64,000 nucleotides of DNA, from positions 3,056,270 through 3,120,269 of the forward strand of contig NC_018390.1 in the NCBI RefSeq assembly GCF_000208865.1, given 5' to 3'. The stretch is from Neospora caninum Liverpool (lineage: Eukaryota; Apicomplexa; Conoidasida; Eucoccidiorida; Sarcocystidae). A program made the position numbers and the translations under genes. The notes beneath the pieces are model-generated. The model was not told the DNA's origin and did not search any database. It saw nothing but the letters and a program-made list of their open reading frames with translations. This document shows, one piece after another, positions 1 through 10,915 of this stretch; the stretch's first letter is position 1; every line of letters starts with the position of its first letter.

Positions 1-2490
1 ACTTCGCCACGCAGTTGCCACTCCGGAGATCCCACTCGTAAATCTGCAAAACGCCGCAACAGGCCGTTGTGTCCATGCAAGTGTCTATTTCTACGGCAAA
101 GCACAGAGAGACGGAGATATGCATGCAAGGATCGGTTGCCGGGTCATGCGCCTCGAGGTTAAGAACAGAAAAGGTGCGACACAGGAGTGAAAACAGAGTT
201 CGAAGGCAACGCCCGTCCCAGTCCTTACAAAAGCTTCACGATCCGCGGTGAAGATCGCCTCCTTCGTCGGATGATACGCAATGGCCTGAACAGACAAAAA
301 CAAGTACGAAAACCGCGCGGATGATCCTGCTGAGTCGCGCAACGCACACCCGCCAGAGCAGCCATAACTGACAAAGAGAGCCAGACAGAGAAAACAAAAC
401 GCCTCGAGGTCTGTGTCGATATGCACCCGCAAAGAGGGCAGCCATTCTCTCGCGGCCGGCTTTCGCCCAGACCCGGGAGGGAAGACGTCCCGAACAGCGT
501 TTCACGGCTTCGCAGAGAGAGCATCGTGTCGCGGAAACGTCGGAGCAGAGCCTCCGAGGTGAAAGCAGAACTGTTTCGTATCTCTACTGCGTGCCGCCTC
601 GCATCGTGCACTACGTTTTTTAAAGGGATTTCGGAAGACCGCAGACCGCGGCACAGAGACAGAAACGGGCTCAGCAGCCCAACCCGCCACTCGAACCACA
701 TCTCTACTTGTCCCCAACTTTCTCCCAACTCGGCTCTCGTCTCTGCATGCAGCAGCTGGCGGCCCACCCCGTACACCCACTCCCAGGAAAAACAGAGCGA
801 GGAGGGCGAAAGGGCGCGAAACGGCATCTCTGCCGCGGCTGCGTTTGCCTTCGCGTCTTGGACAAAACCATGCCTCTTCTTCCTGATGAATCACATCCTC
901 GGCGCGGCGGTGTCCGAGAGAAAGGTGCGCCTTTCCGAATGGAGACCCGCATACCAAGCATGCACGACCCTAAACTCTTGCGGCAACGTACCGCCACAGT
1001 TGCGTTCATGGAGAAGACGTTCAGGAGGCGCTTCGATCGCACGTCGCACAAAAGCACGTCTCTGCGAAAGAAAAACGCCAAGGAGACGCAGATGCCAGGA
1101 GCGGTGTGAGCCGCGCACGCGATGGGACCGACCTCGCGGAGTACAGGAACGCGTTCGCGTGCTCTTCCTTTTCCGAAAAGGGATTTCTGCCCTCCAACGA
1201 AGATTGAAAAAAACCAATTACAGGCGCTGGGGCATTCGCTCTCCTGGCGGGGTTAATGAAAGCGAGCTCAGGCCCCAGCGGTGCCGAGACACCCCCCACC
1301 GCTTCGGTGTATCTCCACGTGAAGCGCCAGCGTCCGTCCGGAACGGCAAATTGCAGATCCCTTTCTGATTCTCTCTGCGCAGGTGACGTTTCCGGTCCAC
1401 GGACCAGAGTGCATGCACGCTTTTTTCTGGACGGCAGTCCACACAGCCCAAAACGGGGAAGCGAGACGGATCAACGGTCGCCGATGCGCGAGAGCTTTTC
1501 GGCTGACGGCGCCGAAAGACCGGAGCGAACACTCACTGAGAATTCGCGGAGGCAAGCGCGAATGTCTTCTGCGTGACCAGGAATGACGCGGCGTCGTCGG
1601 CTCCTCGGCCGCCTCCCATCTCAAGAAAATGGTAGCATCTCTCCTGACGACGGCCTGCGATCCCTGGGATCTTGTTCACTTGTCTGTGGAAAAAGCCAGA
1701 GGGAGACAGAAGAACAGGAAAAAGAAACACAGTAAGAGACAACCGAAGAGAGACACACAGACGATGAGAGAGGCAAGTGAAGATAGAGACAGATGAAGAT
1801 AGAGATGAAGAGATAGAGACAGATGAGCGACAAAGACGGGGAGAGAAGACGGGCCATGCAAGGTGAGGTCTCGCGCTGGCGTCTCGTTGTCCCTGTCGAC
1901 GGGGAGAAGCGGAAACCGGGGAGTATCCAACAGCGAAGCGATACATACCGATGCTACATCCGCAGTGTCTGCCTCGTTCGTTGTCCCGATACAGCCGAGC
2001 CGCACAGCGGCGCGTCAGCATCCCGTCTCAGTCCCGCGCAGAGGGAAGATCCGTATTACGGGTCCCGGCAAGATCACCGCGCCGCATCGACCGTTCGCTT
2101 TCTCAGTGACTCTCACGCGGTCTGTGGAGATGTGTGCGATTCGCGGGGCGAACGGGAGGAAAGCAGACGCACGGGACAGAGAAACCCGCAGAGGAATGGC
2201 CCCTCCCCCCAAAACCCCAAAAAGGCGCTGTCGCACTCTCACCCTGTTTCAAGGTCGTACTCAGCCAGAGAGCGATTTGCGTTGCTGATCGCCAAGACCT
2301 GACCCCCGGTGTTGTGGCGAGTGAAGCGTGCAGCGAGGACGGGGAAATCTCGGAAGAAGATGGACTCCACTTTTCGGTTCTCTTTGCCGTCAATCTGAAA
2401 CACGTAAAGTCCAGTGAACAGTTGAAACCATGCAAAAGTTAAATGCATGCATCTAAACCGATCGACACACATATACTTATACATATATGC

Positions 2491-2528
<38 letters not shown>

Positions 2529-2864
2529 GCATATAGGTTCGGGCTGGTAAGAACTCGTCAGCGACATGAAGCGAGATCGGTGTTTGTGGGTCGGGGAAAA
2601 TGTGAGGCCGCCGAGGCTACGGGAGTCTCCACGGCGGGGAATCCTCGTGAGAACGAACCCCAGAGGCGCTTCGCTTCTGCCTTCGGGATCGGATGTGAAC
2701 GTGAAACGCAAGGCTTTCCAAAAAAGAAGAACTTTCAATCAAAAGCGAGCATCTGTACATCTACAGATAAACAAATGCACACCTACATATGCATATGTTT
2801 TGAATACATAACCGAACACTCGACATATGCACAGCGTATATGTACGTATACATATATACACGTG

Positions 2865-2899
<35 letters not shown>

Positions 2900-3355
2900 G
2901 TCGACGTTGGTTTCGGTGTAGGTTGTGGATGCGTTTGGTCTGTCGCTCAGCCACACACCGAGAAGAGGCGCATGGTTTGGTCGCGCCCGGCGGTCATCAG
3001 CAGGGCCGTGCGAGGATGGAACTCGAGCGCAGAAATCACCGATCTGCACGGAAACGGACAGAGACACTTCCTGAGGCGAGGTGCGTTGCGAACGCGGAAA
3101 CCCCGCTTTCTCAAGCTTTTCCCCTCGTCAATCTGCGTGCACACTCAAATTCGGCCGCGGCTCCGACACGCGCTTTCGGGGGAACCGCCCGCCAGCATCC
3201 ACTTTTCAGAACTACCCTCACTGACGAGCAGTCGCCTCTCTACTGATGGTTTGCAATGACGCCTGCATGCTCCATAAAGACACACACGATATGTATGTAT
3301 ATATATACATATATATATGTATATATATGTATATATATGTATATATATGTATATA

Positions 3356-3386
<31 letters not shown>

Positions 3387-4968
3387 GAAGGCGTGGCTCG
3401 ATCCAAGGGGCGCTGCCGCACGCCTAGATCGTTTTTTCGCCTTTCCCTTCCGTCTCGATTGAAGACATTTTTGCACCGGTCGCTCTTGGCTTACGCGCTC
3501 GGCTCTGCCTCGTTGGCGTTCGCCAGTCGGCGAATGATGACTTTCTTTTGCGGGATGCGCGCTCTTCCCGCCGTCTCTGCGAAGACCAGCGGACCCGTCC
3601 GCTCGCGAGCAAGCCGGCGCAAGAGCCCCTTGGACGACAACACCGACGAGGCGCTGTGGATCCCAGCGACCGTCTGCCCAGTCCTCGTCAACTGCAGCGT
3701 CGACGGATCGTCCGAGACGTCGCTGGAAAGAAACCCGGACACAAAGCCTACACCCCCCTTGCATGTGCAGCCCTCGATTTCCGCCTAAGAGAGCGCGAAT
3801 CGAAGCTGAAACGATATGAACCCCCCCCCCCCCCCCCCACCCCCCCCGCGCTGCGCCTGTCGACCTCAGTTCTCGCTGTCGCCGTTGTCGTCGCCTTCTG
3901 CGTCAAACCACTCCTCGGCGTGCCTCGTGTGTTGTCTCACGCCCCTGCAGTAACGCGGCACTTGTTCGGTTTTTTCCGCCCTTACCTGTCGCCTGCTTCG
4001 CGCTGCTGCGCCTCGCGCGCCGCCTGAGCGTCGCGTTTCCTTTGACGCGCCTTCTCCACCCAGTTCATGCTGGCCCGACTTTGCACGAGGCGCCTGTGGA
4101 GCACCGCGAGCCTCTTCTGGAACGCCTCGCCTGACAGCGTCTCTTCCTGCTCGTTCTCTCGCAGTTTCCGCAGCTTCCGATTCGTGCGTATATTCACAGC
4201 CAACTGCGCATCGTCAGGGTCCACCCACGCGCGTCTCCTTTCTCTCTGCCCGTCTCTCTCTTCCTCTCCACTGTGCTCCTCGCCCTCTTTCTCCTCTCCA
4301 CTCTCCGCGTCGTCTTCTCGCTGCGTCGCCGCCTGCTTGTTTCTCTTGCGGCCTGTCTGTTCATGCGGAGACTCCAAGGCGGCAGGGCGAGCTGAAGCCT
4401 CGCCGTTCATCTCGCCTCTCTGGTTTTCATGACGCTTCTTCTTCCGCGGCTGCACACCTTCGCCTGCGGCGCCTTCGGCCGCGCCCTCAGGGTCAGCCGT
4501 GCTCTGTTTGCTCCTTCCGCCTCGGCCCGCGGAGACCTGGCCAGCGCTCTTCTTCCGCTTCTGTGTCGCTGCCTCTTGGCCCTCGCCGCGCGGCTCCTCG
4601 TTCGCGCCGGCGCCGTCTCGCCGGCATTTTGAACCGAAAAGAAGCCTCTCGAGTGCGCGGACTTCGTCGGAAACCAGAGCCGAAGCGTTGTGTGACGCGG
4701 AGGCGACGGCTTTGTGGCGACGTGCCGTTTCGTGGGGTGTATGTACACCTGCGGCGCCGGGAGACAGCGGATCCGTTTTGCCCACTTTCGCACGCTTGGT
4801 TTTCCGCTTGTCGTCCAGGTCGGACGCCACTGGAGCCTCTGCGTCATCGGGCCTGTCAGTCGAGAAGAATCGCTTCCCCTCTTTCTCCTCCCGTGTGTCC
4901 CTCTTCTGCTTCTGCTCCTCGCTCTCGCGCTTTCGCGCAGACGCCGGTTTAGGACGGGCCATCTTCAA
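1..4968 (-). CDS. UTP18: UTP18, U3 snoRNA-associated WD40 protein (3' end beyond window)
   Basis: Component of the UTPB module of the nucleolar small-subunit processome, needed for early 18S rRNA processing. I place eight minus-strand exons: 4968-3986, 3722-3495, 3043-2959, 2394-2243, 1683-1537, 1061-992, 285-229 and 43 to beyond base 1. Each has GT-AG borders and every junction keeps phase. Exon 1 (about 327 residues) is a charged Lys/Glu-rich N-terminus with the family segment ALERLLFG and, later, [14 protein letters not shown]. Exon 2 carries [12 protein letters not shown] and [10 protein letters not shown]. Exon 3 begins the propeller (ISALEFHP, then [12 protein letters not shown]); exon 4 opens with [12 protein letters not shown]. 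Later exons give [29 protein letters not shown] and [13 protein letters not shown]. The order matches eukaryotic UTP18 blade by blade. About 588 residues are inside the window. An alternative start is the Met at 4962. The introns are rich in (TA)n. Confidence 0.9.
2485..2534. repeat. (TA)n tract inside a perfect inverted repeat
   Basis: A pure TA run is flanked by ATATGCATTTATAT on the left (2485-2498) and its exact reverse complement on the right (2521-2534), so the whole 50 bases can fold into one hairpin. It lies in the UTP18 intron between exons 3 and 4. The arms contain ATGCAT words. Confidence 0.85.
2869..2895. repeat. (TA)n microsatellite in a UTP18 intron
   Basis: Uninterrupted TA dinucleotide run next to imperfect TATG/TACA repeats, in the same intron as the hairpin at 2485-2534. 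Confidence 0.9.
3290..3386. repeat. (TA)n / GTATATATAT microsatellite in a UTP18 intron
   Basis: About 97 bases made almost only of TA dinucleotides, with GTATATATAT repeated as a roughly 10-base unit and ending in a pure TA run. It lies between UTP18 exons 2 and 3. It is the source of spurious Tyr/Ile-rich reading frames on both strands. Confidence 0.9.
3821..3848. repeat. C-rich homopolymer in UTP18 intron 1
   Basis: Eighteen C, one A, then eight more C, read as a G tract on the coding strand, between UTP18 exons 1 and 2. Replication slippage and sequencing error are both likely here, so the exact length is uncertain. Confidence 0.9.
4736..4749. repeat. GGTGTA-NN-TACACC near-palindrome, copy in UTP18 exon 1
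   Basis: GGTGTATGTACACC. On the coding strand it is translated as part of GVHTPH inside the disordered N-terminus of UTP18. One of about 18 related copies in the window; see the finding on the dispersed palindrome. Confidence 0.8.
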
Positions 4969-6501
4969 GTTCTCTCGCGAAAAAGCACAGAAAAAGCTTC
5001 GTCAGCAGTCCCTCTCCTCTGCACATGTGACGCACTGTGCTGCCCTCACTGCGTATCTTCCTTTCTCGAGTGTTTCCCCCTCCTTCCCCTTTTGCGTCGG
5101 CGCTTCCGATCCCTCAGTCGCTTTCGCTCTTCCGCCTCTTCGTGGTTTCCGTTCGCCCGGCCTCTTCGGCCTCTTCGTCTCTTCTGTTCCCTCTTTCCTC
5201 TTTCCTCTTCCAGCTAGTGTCCTTCTGTCCTTCTTCTCTCGGTTTGCTTGACCACGGCGTCGCTGTGACCAGTCAAAGGAAGGAGACTCTTCACAGCCTC
5301 ACAGTTTTCCCTGGTTGGGGAAGGAAAAAAAGCACGACAGAGAAACGAAAAACGAGCAGGCTGTCGCTTGGCCCGGGAACACGCTGATGGATTGCGGGAG
5401 GACCAAAACGAGACAGATCGTTCGCGCCGGCTGTCGTTACACGACAAAAAGCTGCTCGACCAGCACACGGCGTCGTTGAGACTCGAAAACAAAGCGAAAA
5501 ACGACCGCTGCGAGACGGGAAGAACGGAGAACAACCGAGGAAGAAGCAAAAAAGGCAAAGTCCAAACCTGGACGAGAAAGAAGTGGGGGGTTAATAGAAT
5601 GGTGAGAGAGTTTTGAATCAGCCGTTTATCGCATAAACCAGACTTGAACGAGGAGAGACAACCTAACTACAGAGAGAACGAGGAAGAGAAAAGAGAGGGG
5701 AGACGGCCGCGGGCGTCCTCCCCACTTTCTCTGAGTTTGTTTGCCTCTCGAACGAGAGAAGAAAACGGAAAAAAAGAAAAGAACAATAAAAACATGAACC
5801 CTTTGTTTTCTCTTTTTTGCACGCTGCCCCACAACAATCGAGACCCCGTCGCCAGTTGAGTCCTGTGCAAAGATCTTCGCTGGTCTCCAGATTTCTTCGC
5901 TGCATGCGTTTTTTCTCCAGTAGACAAAACGGCGGCTGACGATGATTTCCAGTCCCCGATATTGTCGTCCGTCGGAGTCCGTCCACCTCGGACGCGTTCT
6001 CAGCTTCTTTCCTTTTCTTCGGTAGTGTGGCAGTTCCTCTTCTTAGAAGAGAAAAACGCACAAAATCCCTCTTCCTCGATCCTTTCTATTTCACCGTGCT
6101 GTCGAAAAGAAACGCTTGTCACGGGACGACCTCACCCGGCACATTGCCTGTTCCTGTCGCCTTTTCTCGCGTCGTTTTTGGTTCTCTAGTTCTTTCGTTA
6201 CCTCTTCGACTTGCATTTCTGTCTGATGAATGGTCAGGGAAGTCTTTCCTCTTCGCTCCTTTCTTCTCGTTACTCGCTGGCGGATATTTTGTCTCCTCGT
6301 TCCATTCCCTCGCGTCGGTGTCCGCGCCGGCTGCGTAGGCCTTCCAGAGCAAGTGGCAAACTCTTTCCGTCGAGCAGGTTTTTGCCCTCCACTCCTTCCT
6401 CGACTTCGCTTTCTGTTCGTCTCTCCCCTTCCTAAATTCTGTGCAGGTCCCCGTAGCCTCTCCCGCCTTGCCTGTGCCCGAAAATCGTTTTCTAACTGTA
6501 C

Positions 6502-6515
6502 GGTGTCTGTACACC
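6502..6515. repeat. GGTGTC-TG-TACACC, palindrome copy
   Basis: GGTGTCTGTACACC, one arm with the C variant, 190 bases upstream of the small gene at 6692. It sits 48 bases from a second copy at 6550. Confidence 0.75.
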
Positions 6516-6549
6516 TCACTGCCCGGCAGTCCTCTCTCGCCGCGGTCCG

Positions 6550-6563
6550 GGTGTACATACACC
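6550..6563. repeat. GGTGTA-CA-TACACC, palindrome copy
   Basis: GGTGTACATACACC with both arms complete, about 130 bases upstream of the ATG at 6692, so within the probable 5' untranslated region or promoter of that gene. Confidence 0.8.
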
Positions 6564-6691
6564 TCAAAGGAAAGGTCTGCGGGAATCGGTCCAACCGCCG
6601 GGTGCTTCCCAGTGTAGACACCCCCGAGGACACAGGTCAGCCACGTTGGTGGCTCCGCGGAAAGAAGTCAGCAAGGCAGCGGTAAGCGAAA

Positions 6692-6898
6692 ATGCTGCCC
6701 ATCTCACAAAAACTTCTTCAGCTCGGCATCGCAGTTACCTCGGGAATTGCGGGCGGCTGGCTCGTATATAAGCCGTGGCTGGAGAAGCGCATGGAGGAGA
6801 ACGAGGCGTTGCGAGCTGCGCGCTCTCAGCGCCTCCAACAGGCGCCGCCTGCGACGGAGGGGAAAAGCGTTGCTTCTGCAGTCGCCAAAGACGCGTAA
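6692..6898 (+). CDS. Small single-pass membrane protein, 68 residues, unknown family
   Basis: The ATG is followed by a short amphipathic start (MLPISQKLLQ), one hydrophobic helix at about residues 11-28 with a glycine-rich face (GIAVTSGIAGGWLVY), then a charged helix (KPWLEKRMEENEALRAARSQRLQ) and a small Ala/Ser-rich tail ending in TAA. This architecture is typical of small mitochondrial inner-membrane subunits or assembly factors, but I recognise no family, so function is not assigned. A purine-rich AAGCGAAA precedes the start. No intron is needed. Being so short, it could be a chance frame, but composition and helix layout favour a real gene. Confidence 0.5.
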   Translation: MLPISQKLLQLGIAVTSGIAGGWLVYKPWLEKRMEENEALRAARSQRLQQAPPATEGKSVASAVAKDA

Positions 6899-8677
6899 GC
6901 GAAGCAGACCGTCCACAGAACGCGCAAGGCCGACCAGCTTCGAGCAGCAAGGCCTGTCTTGCGTCCGTTCGCTCTCAAGAGCCGAGTCGCTTCTTTCTCG
7001 ACCTGGAAGCAAAAACCCGATCCGCGTCGGTGTGCAGGAGGAACAGAACCTCGCACGTCAATTCCTTAAGGCGAAGAACATGCATGTTCAAGGCAGCCTT
7101 CGAGAGTCGCGCTTCTCTCGGGGAAGCGAACGCGTGCTGGGCTGTCTCTACAGCGACATGTCTATATTTGTAAAGTCTTTTCAACTGCACACATGTGCTC
7201 GTTATTCGTGTCTTGCATTCGGCCAGTCATCTATTCACATTGCCCTATGTATGGATCGTCCACCCTCCATTTGCGTATCTCGGAATCGAGCTCTCTGCGT
7301 AGGCATGTGAGGAGTACTCAGGTTCTGCATGCGCTTCGGGAAACGGTTCCCCTTCCAGATCTAAAGGGAAGCCCCGTGACCCGCCGTGGCGCTGTTTGTG
7401 CGACTCACTCCCCCGTTGTTTTTTTCTCCAGGGAATCCATCAACTTCTTTCAAGACTCAATCTGTTTTTATACATGTACACATAAAGGCGTGTGCGGGAA
7501 TACTAACACTTGCTTTTCTCGCCGAATCGAGGGACGGAGAAGGTTCTTTCAGTGCTGTCTGTGGACGCCGCCGTGCATGCGTCCACCTCAGCGCAAACCT
7601 GTGCGCCTGTGCGCGGCTTCGGATGCAGGTGCCTAGCAGACGCTGGCGAGCCTCTCGCGGTCGAAAGCCTGTTCAGCACAGCGGCATTTGAGGAACCTGT
7701 TGAAACTCACAGAACGGTCACTTCCCGCATTTTCAGCGGCGGCTCGACGGGCGCCAAACACGACCGAGAACTCGCCAGCGCTTCACACAGATACCTTTAG
7801 AACGGAAACACGAGGAAGGGCGGAGACGTCAAGTGCATGAAATACAGGCGTGTCCAGCGAACATTTGAAAAACAAACATTTGTATTCTAGATGGACGAGT
7901 ATCACGATATGCACCTAGGTAGTCTCCTTCCTGGCGTTCGTGTATGTACGGCATAGCTTGGTCTAACCAAGCTTATGCTGCCTAGCGGTTTCGGCTTCGG
8001 TCCGCGTTTCTGTGCCATTGCGAGAAAAGCGTCCAGGGGATTCTGTCTGAAGCCTCATCCGGTCAGTTGCGTCGTTTTTCTTCGCAGCGGGTTTTTGCTT
8101 TCTAGACCCTGCATCGGGTGGACCCCCGAGCTAGGTTGCGCGCGTGTGGAGAGTCAAAGGCCAAGCCGGAACTCAGCGCAAGTGGACAGAGACAGCCGGG
8201 CGGGCCACGCTCCACAATCATTTCGCTCCGGGGGTCAAAAAAACCGTGCGACGTGCGCGTGAAGACACAAGACTGCCAGTTTCCCTGCAGACAGAGTTTC
8301 TCGTATTCGTTGGAAAGAGCTTGAAAGCGAGGCGGCCGTGATCCTCGCCGTGCGCTCTCCCACTTCAAATGGCTACACAAGTCGAAAACGCGAATGACAA
8401 AGAGTCGCGCCACGACCACCTCTAACACGCAAGAACCCCCCTCAGCGTTATCGTTTTCGTCTTTCTTCTCAGACGTTCCTCTGTCCCTCTGCACAGCCTT
8501 AAAAATCGCGTGGGGCACTGCACTCCCTCCCCACGCACGCCTCGAGGCAATCCCGGCTGTCCGCACAGACTTCGGTCTCTGCTCGGCCGATCTCCTCGCC
8601 TGCCTGCAAAAGGGAAAGAAACCGCAAGGGTGGAAACACTCAGAGCGTATAACAGGGGGAGGAAGGCGCGCCGAATG
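6899..8677. other. Gap between the 68-residue gene and the RMI1 3' end
   Basis: Convergent 3' regions. Nothing coding was recognised. The only structured element seen is an imperfect inverted repeat at 7951-7978, in a stretch that is more AT-rich than its surroundings. Confidence 0.5.
7951..7978. repeat. Imperfect inverted repeat, arms of 11 and 12 bases
   Basis: GCATAGCTTGG, spacer TCTAA, then CCAAGCTTATGC. The right arm is the reverse complement of the left apart from one extra base. It sits in the gap downstream of the 68-residue gene and could be a transcript-end hairpin or chance. Confidence 0.55.
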
Positions 8678-10915
8678 TCAGAGCGCCGAGTCCACGGCTT
8701 CTAACTCTCGATTCCGTGCGGTATCTCTTCCCTCAAAGGCTTCGAGCAGCTCTTCGAGCTCCTGGTCGAGTTCAGACGCTCGAAGGCTCTTTCGAAACCC
8801 TGTGACGAAGAACCGCGGGCTGGTTTCTCCGCCACGGCTCCGATAGGCTTCTGGATCCTCGCGCGACTCCGGCCGAGGCGCAGATGATTCACCGCGACCG
8901 CCGCCCTCGTGTTTTCGCGCTGTTGAGACAGCCGGCGCGGCTTCTTGACGCAGCAGAAAGTGTCCCTGGAGCGACAGGAGACTGCGCTTGACCTGTTCTC
9001 TGTCCGCAAGCACGGCGTGGAGAGAAGGACAGACTCGAGACTGAGTGCGGGGCCCGGACGGAAGAAGCAACGCAGGCAAAACGGCGCTGCCGACGAACGC
9101 TGTTTGGCCGGCGGCCCCGTCAGACAGCTGCAGCCGCCAGACTCCCGCTGCGGTGTCTGTCCACCCGAGCCCAGGGGTCGGGGAGGGGCTCCCCAGAGCA
9201 GTCGCCAGATTTCCAGCTGGCCGCCGCCTCCTGGTCTCAGTCTGCTCACAGTCTGACCTGTTCGCCACCAGCTTCGCCGCCGTGACTCCCGCGAAGATCC
9301 ACTTGGTCTCTGGTGCTTGCGCCTCGCAGATGCCGCGTTTTTCTGCGTCTTCGGCGACTGCGCTCTCCTCTTCGAAACTGCGAAAACGACCTCGCTCCGT
9401 GTGTACGGACACCCGACGAAACACAGACACACCGGAGACAGCGGAGGAAGTGGAGCAAGAGCGAGAAGAGGAAGAAGGGGACGAAGAAGGCGAGTGGAGG
9501 GTTTCGTCGGGACGACATGACGGATTCGATGGGAGAGAAGCCTTCCGAGAGGTAACAACAGGAGACGATGACGCCACGGAGAGTGGCGATAGGTACCCTT
9601 GTTTTTTGTCGACAGAAGACGCCGCGGTGGGCGCCAAATCCGTCTCCTGGATGTCGACGAAAAAAACAGAGTCACAGCTGTCGCGTTTCGCAGGTGACGT
9701 CTTTCTGATCCTCTCCGGGATCCCGCGCCTCGCCTGGGCGTCCCCCCCTAGCCCCCGAGCTCTATGTACACCGGAGGGGTCTGCCGAGACAGCCAGGGCC
9801 TCCAAGTCCTCGATATCGAGCTCTGCGAGCTCATCGATCTCGACCGCTGCGCGGAGATCCTGTTCCGCGCGCGTCTGAGTTGCTGCAGTCCCAGAAAAGG
9901 ACGAAAACCCGGTGGGTTGCTCTCCTGCCGTTCCCAGCCCCCCAGCGCCCGCGCCACAGACACCTCGCCCCCGCGGTGGACGTACACCCGAGCCGAGGCC
10001 CCCTCGCGCGTTCGCTGTTTGAGCCGTTTCCGCGTTTCTAAGCTGGCCCGTGAAGCTCTCTGAAAACAGGGGCGAAGCCACTGAACCTCCCCCCGAGACG
10101 CACGAGCGGCTTTCTGAGAAACCGGCTCGCGCGCTGCCGCTCGCCACCCCTCCGACCCGAGCGCGTTCCCCGAAACTTGGTTGGCCACGATCAGGCCTCC
10201 ACGGCTGGGCCTTTGAATTTGCCTCTTCCGTTTCTCTCGTGTCTGTTCGTTTTTCTGTATGTTCGTGTTTCGGTTCTCCTGCGTCACGCGGCGCACCGGT
10301 TCCCGCGTTCGCGCCCTCAGCTTCGCCTTCGTCGGCCCCGCCCCACACCACTCGCACGTTCGCTTCCTGGAGCAGGACGAGACCTCGGCGGACTTCGGGT
10401 GCGCCAAAGAGAAGGAGCTTCGCTCCTCGTTGGAGGGTAGTTGCGGAGAAGGCGGCGATTTTGCGGTACTCGACAGCAGCGAGCGTCTCGTGGCCGTCAG
10501 AGAGAATCAGCTTCAGACACCGATGCTCGCTGGGCGCCAACTTGGTTCGCGCCTTCCGCGACTCGCTAATGTTCACCGCCTCCACAACCTCGACCAGGTG
10601 GACGCCCTCCAGCCGGCCGCGCTCGAGTGTACAGACACCCGACGGCAACGAGGGGGAGGCGCTCTGGGAGAAGTCCGAGCGCAGAAAGGCGTCGCCGACG
10701 CGCTCTTCGCTGAGCGCGGCGCGCGGAGCACGCGAAGGCAGGGGCTGCACGTCGCTGTTGGTGCTGGAAGAACTTGAGAAAGAAGAAACAGACACAGAAG
10801 AAAGCGCCGCGGACCTCGCGAACGAGGAGACCCAGTCAACTCTCGCCAGCAACCCCTTCGCCTGGAGGCTGTCGCAGACGCTCTGGGCCTGCAGATCCTC
10901 AGACGTCCGCGCCAT
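8678..10915 (-). CDS. RMI1: RMI1-like protein, two OB folds (RecQ/Top3 complex subunit)
   Basis: Subunit of the BLM/Sgs1-topoisomerase III-RMI1 dissolvasome, which removes double Holliday junctions. Single exon, 745 residues from the ATG at 10915-10913; an in-frame ATG 55 codons upstream (11080) leads only a low-quality leader, so I prefer the inner start, MARTSEDLQAQ. Residues about 10-35 form the helical N-terminus (VCDSLQAKGLLARVDWVSSF). The first OB fold, about 135-195, shows LKLILSDGHETLAAVEYR and LLLFGAPEVRRGLVLLQ, the RMI1 signature. A long Ser/Arg-rich disordered insert follows. A second OB fold begins near residue 538 (KWIFAGVTAAKLV, then WRLQLSDGAAG); in animals this fold binds RMI2. 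It is divergent from polymerase eta. Five copies or variants of the dispersed palindrome lie inside the coding region. Confidence 0.85.
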   Translation of the reverse strand: MARTSEDLQAQSVCDSLQAKGLLARVDWVSSFARSAALSSVSVSSFSSSSSTNSDVQPLPSRAPRAALSEERVGDAFLRSDFSQSASPSLPSGVCTLERGRLEGVHLVEVVEAVNISESRKARTKLAPSEHRCLKLILSDGHETLAAVEYRKIAAFSATTLQRGAKLLLFGAPEVRRGLVLLQEANVRVVWGGADEGEAEGANAGTGAPRDAGEPKHEHTEKRTDTRETEEANSKAQPWRPDRGQPSFGERARVGGVASGSARAGFSESRSCVSGGGSVASPLFSESFTGQLRNAETAQTANARGGLGSGVRPPRGRGVCGAGAGGLGTAGEQPTGFSSFSGTAATQTRAEQDLRAAVEIDELAELDIEDLEALAVSADPSGVHRARGLGGDAQARRGIPERIRKTSPAKRDSCDSVFFVDIQETDLAPTAASSVDKKQGYLSPLSVASSSPVVTSRKASLPSNPSCRPDETLHSPSSSPSSSSRSCSTSSAVSGVSVFRRVSVHTERGRFRSFEEESAVAEDAEKRGICEAQAPETKWIFAGVTAAKLVANRSDCEQTETRRRRPAGNLATALGSPSPTPGLGWTDTAAGVWRLQLSDGAAGQTAFVGSAVLPALLLPSGPRTQSRVCPSLHAVLADREQVKRSLLSLQGHFLLRQEAAPAVSTARKHEGGGRGESSAPRPESREDPEAYRSRGGETSPRFFVTGFRKSLRASELDQELEELLEAFEGRDTARNRELEAVDSAL
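9152..9165. repeat. Palindrome variant in RMI1 coding sequence
   Basis: GGTGTCTGTCCACC, a diverged copy of the GGTGTA-NN-TACACC element. Confidence 0.5.
9975..9988. repeat. Palindrome variant in RMI1 coding sequence
   Basis: GGTGGACGTACACC; the right arm is complete and the left arm has one change. Confidence 0.6.
10626..10639. repeat. Palindrome variant in RMI1 coding sequence
   Basis: AGTGTACAGACACC; the left arm ends in A while the right arm starts with G, so the inner pair is mismatched. Confidence 0.55.

Larger units (their letters stand above)
4969..6691. other. Divergent intergenic region UTP18 / 68-residue membrane protein
   Basis: No gene recognised. The first 650 bases are pyrimidine-rich upstream DNA of UTP18. 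The part near 6500-6620 holds two copies of the dispersed palindrome. Open frames here show no family similarity and no consistent splice structure, so I read the stretch as the two promoters and 5' untranslated regions. Confidence 0.5.

Noticed and set aside
421..1368. Plus-strand open frame of 315 codons
   Set aside because: Arg/Ser-rich composition and antisense to several well-supported UTP18 exons and introns; no domain.
2863..3387. Tyr/Ile-rich small proteins predicted across TA tracts
   Set aside because: They are direct translations of intronic (TA)n microsatellites.
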